From Schizophyllum amplum (taxonomy: Eukaryota; Basidiomycota; Agaricomycetes; Agaricales; Schizophyllaceae), in NCBI GenBank assembly GCA_007026445.1, contig VDMD01000115.1:1-64000 (forward strand): a stretch of DNA of 64,000 nucleotides, read 5' to 3'. The position numbers and the translations under genes were made by a program. Positions 53,814 through 64,000 of the stretch are shown here, piece after piece (the stretch's first letter is position 1; each line of letters opens with the position of its first letter). The notes under the pieces are model-generated. The model was not told where the DNA came from. It did not search any database and saw only the letters and a list, made by a program, of their open reading frames with translations.

Positions 53814-54741
53814 GCGCCAGAAGAATGCATATCAACGAAGATGGACGACTCTGTACATAGACAACCACGTACCTTCTTCAAGCACCTGGTATGCAGCATG
53901 GACAGCACGCGCTCGATTGACTTTAGATAACCGGCCCACTGCAAAGGGCGGCAGATGGAGTCCTGCGTACACAATGCGGACCTTCATAGATCAGCATGCC
54001 TTCCTTCACAACACAAGTCAGGTCTCGAGACCGCAGCGACGAAATGGTTGGTCTTAGCGCGGATGAGCGGACTGCATGCTGAATATGAACCGTAAGTTGC
54101 TCAAGATACTTATTACTTATGCTGGTCTGTGACGAGAAATGTTGGAAGAGAGCGTACATTGTAAATTGCTATGAATCAATGTTCATGGGGTCAAGGCAGG
54201 GTCCGAAGGTAAATAGAGTTTGGATCAGGTCCAGACTTTCGGTGTTCGCCGCCAACGTCCCCACGGTCTTGCCGCACAGAGGCTAAACCTGATGTTAAAG
54301 GAGGCATGCATGAGAGCCCCGGCTGCCTACATCTGGCCTACATAGGCCTGAGGACTGCGAAGCAGCGAAATCGTTGGGTCAATAATAGTGCGATGTCAAA
54401 CTTTCCCCCTGATTGACTCATAGGCATGCACGTCATGAAGGTAGCGTTTCCTCGTCGTTATTCAAGCCCTCATGCATTGGCATGCCTCTTGCAATAGGGC
54501 TCACACTGTCTCAAGCCCACGAAGCTGGAATTGCGGATCACCTTCACCTACTCTCGCTCTACTCAGTTGAGGACTCAGCAAGTTCACGACTGTGCATCTA
54601 GAGATTAGCCTTAACAACATCTGCATTGATTCAGCCACCAGTAGTCAACGTTTTCCTATTTGTCCATCATGAAGATACCAAGAGCACCATTCACCTGAAT
54701 AGAGTACCGATATACCCATTATCTTCAAAGCTAACAAATTT
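53814..54741. other. Intergenic, nothing recognised
   Basis: About 0.9 kb without a convincing coding frame, RNA gene or repeat. The left part may include the 5' region of the hypothetical gene, the right end the 3' UTR of the xylanase gene. Confidence 0.45.
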
Positions 54742-56142
54742 TCAAGAAAGCATATCGACCACGGCGGTGTATGCCGCCTTGGGGTTGTAGTTGCTGTCGA
54801 AGAGAAGGGGGCTCTCACCAGAGCGCCATGAGTTCTGCGAAGACACTATCAGCGATATAAAGGGCGCACCGCTGAGCTGATACGCACGGCGTCAGAAACA
54901 CCCCAAGTCGTGATGGACACGCAGAGCGGCTCATCGAGACACGCCTGCGCGACAGCAACGTAGTCCGCCGCCGGAGCGCTCGCGATATCGAGCTCCGTCA
55001 CAGCCACCTCACAGCCCGTGCTCGCGAGCGCCGTGATTGCCGCTGCAACGCCCGAAGAGCCGCCCGCGGACAGGTGCGTCTGCGTGCCGATGCCGTCGAT
55101 GTAGTTGCCGCCAGCATTGATGCTGTTGACGAGGGAGACCATGCCCTGGACCTTGGCGTTGTTGGAGTCGAGGTTGTAGTCGTTGATGTAGAGCTTGGCT
55201 GTCGAGTCTGCAGCGCGAGCGGCCTCGAAGGCGATCGTGACAAAGTCCTGGCCAAGGACGTTGTAAAAGACACTCGAGCGGAGCGAGCCGTCCTCGTTGA
55301 GGATCTCGCTGGAGCAGTTTCAGCGGAGGTACCTCGTCAGGATAATGCGACGCACTTGCAGACATCCCACTGGTCGAAGATCAAGATTCATCAGCTCGGA
55401 ATGAGTGACTGTCAGAACAGAGAACATACAGCTGAAAAATGTTGGGTTAGTATTTGTTCTCGCCAATCCAGATACACGCATACCGTAAAGCTGGCCGGCG
55501 TAGCGCCCCGCAAGATTCGAGATGTGGTTTTGGATGACGCTCGTCTGCAATAAAGCTCGGTAACTAACACACGGATTATCCTGGCTGGGACAACGCACCA
55601 GGGTCGCGGCGTCGCCAATGGAAGAAACCCAGGACGGGAGCTGCGAGTGCCACACTGGCGCTTATATGAGCAGGCCGAGACCCGCGAGGGAAAAGGGACA
55701 ACGTACCAAGTGTGTGGCCGCGGACTTGCTTGCCATTGGCGTTGGCCCAGTCGACAACCGCGTCAGAACCGGTGTAGCTGAAGCTGTTCTGGCTGGCTAA
55801 GAGGGCAAACGTGACCACGTGAGGCTTTCGTCACGAGGATATGAGAATCCAGGCTCACGCTCAGTTGAGTCCCACTAGAAACGCGCGTCAGACAAAAGTA
55901 AATGGACATTAAATCAAGTGAACCTTCATCGAATTCTCCGGCGTCACCGCGCCGAACTCGCTGGCAAGGATCGCCTCGTTTTGGCTGATGCTGAGTGTGT
56001 TCGAGTCCGCGATGTTTCCCCAGAACAGCTTGCCCTGCGCGACGAACAGGTCGTTCAGGCCGGCGAGCTGCCGAGCAGACGGTGCCGCTGCGGCGTGAGA
56101 GACGGCCATGGCCATGGATACATATGTGAGGAGGCCTTGCAT
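54742..56142 (-). CDS. Secreted endo-1,4-beta-xylanase, GH10
   Basis: Cleaves the xylan backbone outside the cell. Minus exons 55924-56142, 55859-55874, 55707-55796, 55599-55654, 55484-55544, 55430-55431 (2 nt), 55356-55369, 54888-55308 and 54742-54834 sum to 972 nt (323 aa). A signal peptide is present ([20 protein letters not shown]). GH10 hallmarks: [71 protein letters not shown] (acid/base Glu), [54 protein letters not shown] (nucleophile Glu), TWGVSDANSWR and [15 protein letters not shown]. No carbohydrate-binding module is attached. The frame and the consensus YAWDV are obtained only with a 2-nt exon (see findings). Intact. Confidence 0.93.
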
Positions 56143-56475
56143 GTTTGCGCTGAGAGGGAGTTGCAAAGTGAAGGAGGAAATGAGAGGCAGGCAGACGATG
56201 CGATGAGAGACCAGTAGACGCGTTGCGGCAGGTTATATAGGAGGGTATGCATTTAGCAGTCATGGGACGCTGAGAGCAACAGCCGGGTCGTCGAGCGCAT
56301 GGCGATGGAGCCCTCGGGGAAACCTCTGGGACGACCTCACGCACGAAAGCGGATGATCTGCGAGACTAGTTCGGAGACGGTGAGCTCTCTGGGCGCGCAA
56401 ACATGTACGCACGCTGGGAAAGCGCGTCAGTTCTGTATACTCCTCTGGTGCACAATATGATCGCAGCGGGGTCCC

Positions 56476-56515
56476 GCTGTCCCGCGCATGTTCTCGCTGT
56501 CCCGCGCATGTTCTC
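56476..56515. repeat. 20-bp tandem duplication
   Basis: The 20-mer starting GCTGTCCCGCGCATG occurs twice head to tail with no mismatch. Non-coding, upstream of the xylanase gene. Confidence 0.85.
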
Positions 56516-57064
56516 GCTGGACGTGATGTCGAGGGGACGTCCACCGAGGATAATGAGCGTGAGAATGCCTGGGAATTGCATGACCGCGCTTGGAGTGCGA
56601 CCCTCCGCATGAAATGGAATGGGTCCAGTCCCATGGGAACCTGTCCGCCACTCTTGTCAACAAGCGTATACAGAAAGCACCGGAAGGGCCCCAGGAGTAA
56701 TCGAACAGAGGAAGGTACATGGTCTACGGTGCCCGCGAAGAACAGCAATTACTGGCCTCTGCATGTTTTTCCGAGCGTCGATCCGGGTGGCAGAACAAGC
56801 TCATGAGTCGTGCAGGCATGTTAGAACCCCTCATTCAAGGCTACAGCAGCTGTCAACGACTAGTCAGTGCCCGCACCATCATATGAACGGAGAACAAGCA
56901 CACCTGTAATGCAGAAGGCTCATATCCAGCCTTCGTCGTGTCGACGGTCGGCGACAGTCATCAGTGGAGACCAGACCCACGCCACGATGAAGAAAATGAT
57001 GCATACGAAAGCAAAAAGAATGAGCAGTCGGTGTATGTACACGAGGAAGGGTCGCTCATAGACG

Positions 57065-57175
57065 AGCCTCGAGAGCAAGTATACTCCCCGCGAGAGCAAG
57101 TATACTCCCCGAGAGAGCAAGCATACTCCCCGCGAAAGCACGTATACTCCGCGGTAGAGCAGAGACACTCCGCGC
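57065..57175. repeat. 21-bp minisatellite, about five units
   Basis: Units of 21 bp built on GAGAGCAAGTATACTCCCCG: two near-identical copies, two with one to three changes and one more diverged. They lie in the gap between the xylanase and NDR kinase genes. Because 21 is a multiple of three, both strands stay open (REQVYSP on plus), but neither frame resembles a known protein. Confidence 0.8.
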
Positions 57176-57309
57176 TCGCCTCCTCCCCCTCTATGATTAA
57201 TTCATCCCGCGCGCAACATAGCTGACCGGCCAGCGCTCCAACCTACCAGATCCACAGTAGGCTCCTCCTGCATCCGCACTGAAGCGTCCCGCACAGAGCA
57301 AGTGCAACC

Positions 57310-59415
<2,106 letters not shown>

Positions 59416-62085
59416 TCATAATACAACCCCGTCCCGCACCTTCTGCATAAACCCAGATACCCGGCCAATGTCCACCTGTTGAGTCTCGCTCTCTAGCGCA
59501 ATCAGCAGATTACCCAATCGCTAGCAAAAATTGTCAGCAAATACGCTTCCCCGCTCATCAAAGGCAGCTCACCTCCTCGACCTCATCTACTGGCGTCCCC
59601 GTGCACAGCGCCACAATACGCCGACACAGCACCTCCTTCTCCGCCCCCGCCCCGCGCAGACCATCAATCCTCGCGCGCATCACCTCCTCCATCCGTGCGT
59701 GCCACATTCGAATGCGCCGCATGCGCACGAGCGCCGCGGGGCTGTTCTCCGCCGGCAGCGGCGGGTCCGCGTCAAACTCTGCAGGCACCGCAGGCGCAGG
59801 CAGCCCCGCAATCGACCCGCCCCTGCCACGGTAGGCAAACGCAGAGCCGGATTTTCCCTCCGCGGGCGCCTTCTGTTTCCCAACATCGGCGTCTATGTCC
59901 ATGGCACTGATGCCTTCCATCTCTTCGGGAGCCTCCACGGCACGGCCCGTCCAGTCAAACGCGTCCTCGTCGACGAGCGCGCGCCGCACACTGCGTACTT
60001 TGGCTGCAACCTGCTCGCGTTCTGCGCATCGTCCTTGCGCCGCCGCAATTTGTCGGCGCTGTTCAGCGAGGGAACGCGTGCCCGCTCGCAGGTGCGCCTG
60101 AGTCAGGTCAAGCGCGTCCTGCTTTGCCTTAATCTCTGCCTGGAAGTCCGCGCTCAGGGCCTGGATCATGGCAGTCATGTCTGCCGCATGCGATCAGCAA
60201 AAGGGAAGGCAGGGTGGAAAAAATGATTTACCAGCAATAACATCCTGGGCTTTCTGTACCGGCACTGACGGCCCAGATCTCAAGCTAGCCATCACATCCT
60301 CAGACTTGGCTGCCGCAAGCTCCTGTGTAAGGCTTTAAGCTATGTTCACGCAGCCTTGTAAACGACACTCACCTCCGTCTCCACCCCAAAGTCACCAGGC
60401 CGCAGACCGAGCTTATTTGCCAACGACCGATTCGCGCCCACATCTAACAACGTCCGCACCAAGCTCCGGTTCCCCACTCTCGCCGCCACATTCAGCGCCG
60501 TATCCCCATGCTCGTCCTGCATATCTACAAAGCTCTTATAGTCTCCGTCCTCATGCTGCGCGACCCACGTGAACAGCGCGTCGAGGTAGTAGCGCGCGTG
60601 CACGGCGCGCCCCCGCACGCCGGCGAGCGCGACGATGTGGTGCAGCACGCTCTTGCGCGACGTATCGAGCGTGCGGATGGACGTGTGCAGCATTTCAATC
60701 AGGGTGTCCATGGAGCCGCCGTCGAAGGCGTGCGTGGAGAGGCAGGCGCGCATGAGGGGCGTCTCGCCAAGATGGTTGCCACGGTGCGGGTCAGCACCCG
60801 CGTCGAGCAGGGCCTTGATGGTTTGTTTGTGGACGAGCGAGGCGGCTATATGGAGTGCGGTATGACCTTGTTCGTCAAGGACCACGTCGGGCTCTAAACG
60901 AGATGGACTGCCGCCGGGTTCGGGCGGAGTGAGCTCTCGCAGAACTTCGAGTACGGGTCCTGGATCGTCCATCTGGCAGACACGCGCGATTGCGGTCGCG
61001 CGACGCGTATCTTTGAGTGGGAGAGTGGGATCGTACGTCCGCGGTAGCACGGGCCTGGAAGCAAGGCGGGCATGACGACCCGGCGGTGGCTGGGGTGATG
61101 GCGGTTTCGTGCTAGGAGGCGCCGCAGAGCTAGGCGGTCGTTGGGTCCCACTGAGAGGAGGCGAGACGCCATTCGTTAGCATGCTGGGCGACAGATCTTT
61201 GCGCGCGCGCTTGGTGGGCGATGGGCCCTCGTCCGGTTCAGTTCGCGTGTCCGACATCTGAATGTCAATCGGCGCGTCGAGAGGGAGCGGCTGGGATGCC
61301 GACATTGGCGCCTGCGTAGGAGTGGCATCGCCATCGACGTCTGCCTCGGAGCGATGTCGCTTGAGAGTCTGTGCAGGCGGCGGTGTCTGAGACGAGGCGG
61401 AGAAAGGGGACTGCGCAGCGGTGAAGCTGGATGCGAAGGGGATAGGCGAGTTGAACCCCGACCCAGGTCGACTCATGCCATGCGACATGCCGGACGTGGA
61501 GGGCGTGAAGAGCCCTTGGGCACGTCCCTGATTGAGCAGACGCAGAGCAGACCCAGGCATGATGGGTGGTGGGGCGAGAGACGATGGCATCGGGGGCATA
61601 TAACCGCCTGCTGCGCGTTAGCGCGAGTCAAAGGCAGACGAAGCAGTGGGCTCACCGACAGGGAGGGGTGCGAGCGAGTTTGTGCTCGGCGTAAAGTCAA
61701 AAAGCGGCGCGAGCAGGGGGGCAACCCATACTGTGCAGCTATAGTGCGGCCGCGGTCAAGAGGGATCCTGTAGGCGATCAGTCGACGCGAACTGACAGGG
61801 GGAAGGAAAGATTCCAACACACCAAGTCCCCTGATACTTCCCATATCCGCCCTGCACAATCTCGTGCGTTCCCGGCAGAATCTCCTTCTCCAGAATCTTC
61901 GTGCGCCGGCCTTTGTCGACGCCAGCGACCTTGAGGATCTGGGTCGCATTCACGTAGGAGTCGGCGCGCCGGCGCATTACCGCAATCCCCCGTATCATGC
62001 ATTCGTAGACCTGGACAGAGGAGTAGACCGCGTTGTAGATCTTCACGGGCGGTTGCCCGTTCCCAGCAGGGCGCGTACTTTGCAT
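59416..62085 (-). CDS. APSES transcription factor, Mbp1/Res-type MBF subunit
   Basis: DNA-binding subunit of the G1/S transcription complex (MBF). The start ATG at 62085 is followed at once by an APSES/KilA-N domain: [56 protein letters not shown] and [10 protein letters not shown], then [15 protein letters not shown] Pro/Ser-rich linker (61150-61600) carries KRHRSEAD and KRARKDL, possible nuclear signals. Ankyrin repeats follow ([73 protein letters not shown]). The C-terminus is a coiled coil ([15 protein letters not shown] and on) used for Swi6-type dimerisation. One base appears to be missing at the C6 run 61716-61721, shifting the frame just after the APSES domain (see findings). Otherwise complete. 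Confidence 0.9.
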
Positions 62086-62140
62086 TTTCGCGCGTCGAGG
62101 GGGGGTGAGGACGAGGCACGTCACGTATCAACGCGCGACG

Positions 62141-62146
62141 ACGCGT
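62141..62146. promoter_or_regulatory. MluI cell-cycle box (ACGCGT) in the mbp1/EFM7-like divergent promoter
   Basis: A perfect ACGCGT, with a second ACGCG core at 62131, lies about 56 bp upstream of the mbp1-like start codon. MBF recognises this motif, so feedback control is plausible. ACGCGT also occurs by chance elsewhere in this GC-rich window, so position is the main argument. Confidence 0.45.
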
Positions 62147-62332
62147 TTCGGCAGATGCCGGGACGTGACTCTGCCGTCATTTTCACACGGTGCATGTGAC
62201 TATGGTTTGATTTTCGATCTTCATCCTCCTTTTCGCACCATCGACGCCTCTTCGGGGTCGCGATATACGTCTGCGACCAGTGAGAGGGCTCACAACTTAA
62301 ATTGGACGTGTTTACAGGCTGAACTATCTTCG

Positions 62333-63156
62333 ATGTCGCGCGCAACGTCCGGTTCACCAGGGCCGAGCAATCCTCCGGAAAGCTCGGAAGATGTGCTGTC
62401 TGACGCCCTTTTCACACTATACGACTATCAGCCCATAACCCACGCATCTGCTGGACAGTCATATACGTACAACTACCCATCGCAAACCTCCCCTCTCTCC
62501 ATCACCTCACCACCCCCGACACCGATGCCGCCAATTGGGAATTACACGCGTCGTCTATCTGGATGTCCGCCGTCTACCTCGCAGATCACATCGACGAAAT
62601 ATCACTTCCGCCAGACGCAACTGTACTCGAGCTCGGCGCCGGTGCTGGCCTACCAAGCATCGTTCTGGCCGCCCTCCATCCACAGGCATCCATCACCATC
62701 AGCGACTATCCGGACCAGCAAGTGCTCGCAGCCATACACGAGAACGTCGAACGGAACAAAGTAGTCTCCCACTGTCGCGCGGCCGGATTTGCATGGGGCA
62801 CGAATCCCGAGCCCCTCCTCCGACACGCCCCCGCGGGCTACGATGTCGTGCTGGCAGCGGACACGCTGTGGAACCCCACGCTACGCAAATCCTTCATCAA
62901 CAGCATCGAAGGGACCCTTCGGCAATCCGAGCACGCTCGAGCCTATATAGTCGCCGGGCTACACACCGGAAGATACACGCTGCAGGCATTTCTAGACGCC
63001 GTCCAAAAATCGTCCAAGCTCGCAGTGGACAGCCTGGTCGAGTGCGAAGCGCGCGGGACGGAGCGTCGAACTTGGGACGTCACGCGAGCCAACAATGACG
63101 ACGACAAAGAGCGTCGAAGATGGGTGCTGTGGATTGTACTCAAATGGAAGCCGTAG
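62333..63156 (+). CDS. EFM7/NNT1-like SAM-dependent protein methyltransferase
   Basis: Class I methyltransferase of the family that includes yeast Efm7/Nnt1, which modifies the N-terminus and Lys-3 of elongation factor eEF1A. The start MSRATSGSPGPSNPPESSED leads into the family hallmark DVLSDALFTLYDYQPITHAS. Next come LTTPDTDAANWELHASSIWM, SAM-binding TVLELGAGAGLPSIVLAA, ITISDYPDQQVLAAI, and YDVVLAADTLWN (post-II), then a C-terminus rich in aromatics (WVLWIVLKWKP). The first block is in one frame (to about 62500) and the rest in another. No GT-AG intron fits between them, and one extra C near 62503 would restore a perfect family sequence (see findings). Intronless otherwise. It is divergent from the mbp1-like gene. 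Confidence 0.82.
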
Positions 63157-63293
63157 ACCAACACAACGCTATAGAAAGTCGGACTTCTTCATCTTGCTTC
63201 TTATCTGTATTCTTCTTCATCCCTCAATTATCGCGATGGACCCCGAACGTCAGCACAGCGGCTGCCTTGTTTCCACTGCGAGAGTCCTGCATC

Positions 63294-64000
63294 TCAATGA
63301 ATTGACCCGCAGCAAGAAACAATCAATCCACTCACATATTCCAAGACCACATTATCTTCCGTCGCCGCCACACTTACCAGTTCCTGCCTCTCCCCAGGCT
63401 CAGCAGCCACCGTCCGCTCCACCTCCACCGGCGGCGGCCCAGCAGCCGCCCCAACCCACGACCACCCCGCGCTCGGCCGCGCCGCCCCCGGCACATCTCC
63501 CGGTACCTCGATCGCATGCAGCATCGCGTCCCCTCCGCGCCCGCCCACCGCGTACACTACACGGTTCCCCGCCACACACGGGCCTCGCGCGCGCGCCGGG
63601 ACCTCCTTGACCGCGCAGCGCGCGCCCCACAGCGCCCACGGCTCGAGCGCGCGGCTCTCCGGGTGCAGGGTAGCGGAGAGGAACACCGCCTCGCGGATGA
63701 CGAGCCAGCTCTGGGTGTGCGCATGCTGTGGGTCGGCGGGAATGGCGCAGAGGACGGCAACGCGCTCCGTGGGCGCGGCGGCGAAGAGGGCGGTTGCAAC
63801 CGGGCGGGCGCCGCGCGCGACGGAGACGTTGGGGGCGAAGACGAGCTCCCGGTCCGCCCAGGCGTCTGGAAGCGCATACTCGCGGAGCGTGCGCGGCTTG
63901 AGGAGGTCACTGATGTCGGAGAGGCGGAGGCGGCCGTGGTAGACGGTGACAATGTACTTTTCTTCAATGAGATATGGGCTTTCGCCTTTGATCCACTATG
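63294..64000 (-). CDS. 3' part of an uncharacterised gene, cut by the window edge
   Basis: Minus-strand frame open from the right edge to TGA at 63294, so the 5' part lies outside. About 235 residues are visible: PYLIEEKYIVTVYHGRLRLS, DISDLLKPRTLREYALPDAW, RELVFAPNVSVARGARPVAT, VAVLCAIPADPQHAHTQSWL, EPWALWGARCAVKEVPARA, VVYAVGGRGGDAMLHAIEVP and a tail EDNVVLEYVSGLIVSC. The repeated beta-strand pattern suggests the end of a propeller-like domain, as in some F-box proteins, but this is only an impression. GC content is very high. Convergent with the methyltransferase gene. Confidence 0.6.

Noticed and set aside
56920..57225. Frames on both strands across the 21-bp minisatellite as a membrane protein gene
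   Set aside because: Openness follows from the repeat length being a multiple of three; no start context or homologue recognised.

Overview
The window looks like nuclear DNA of an Agaricomycete (mushroom-forming or wood-decaying basidiomycete). Genes are dense, GC-rich and on both strands. Most are cut by 45-60 bp GT-AG introns with CTRAY branch sites. The repertoire fits: several large F-box/LRR-like proteins, a GH10 xylanase, an L-arabinitol-type dehydrogenase, an NDR kinase, an Mbp1-type APSES factor and a cytosine-C5 methyltransferase fused to a SNF2 ATPase. No prokaryotic, viral or organellar features were seen. Exon coordinates were derived by hand from frame changes and splice motifs. 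Models whose summed exon lengths divide by three are flagged as complete.

Layout. 0-7 kb: an uncharacterised protein with an OB-fold-like C-terminus (-), PEX7 (+) and a VPS9-CUE Rab5 exchange factor (+). 7-13.3 kb: an F-box gene, a 336-bp MITE-like element, pantothenate synthetase (-) and a damaged F-box gene. 13.7-19.1 kb: NAD(P)H-hydrate dehydratase, a doubtful small gene, a protein with three copies of an unfamiliar Cys/Trp/His repeat, and another F-box protein. 19.5-31 kb: a CNH-domain protein (-), a 1.5-kb element with terminal inverted repeats, an intact F-box gene, phosphoglucomutase (-), dolichyldiphosphatase (-) and a decayed inverted copy of the F-box gene. 31.4-42.1 kb: a YVC1-like TRP channel, polyol dehydrogenase, PET117 (-), a CID/RGG RNA-processing protein and a lipid phosphate phosphatase (-). 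42.3-49.6 kb: a 2,270-aa DNMT5/Rad8-type methyltransferase-RING-SNF2 protein. 49.6-54.7 kb: a large inverted repeat and two unrecognised genes. 54.7-64 kb: GH10 xylanase (-), minisatellites, NDR kinase (-), Mbp1 (-), an EFM7/NNT1-like methyltransferase (+) and a truncated gene at the right edge.

There is no metabolic cluster; most genes are housekeeping. Some groupings are suggestive. The methyltransferase-SNF2 gene shares a 161-bp divergent promoter with a lipid phosphatase. The mbp1 homologue has a perfect MluI cell-cycle box (the motif its own product should bind) just upstream. Repeats and pseudogenes lie mainly at 8.7, 22, 30 and 50 kb, beside F-box or lineage-specific genes. Three conserved genes each carry an apparent single-base frameshift, so local sequence error should be considered before calling them broken.
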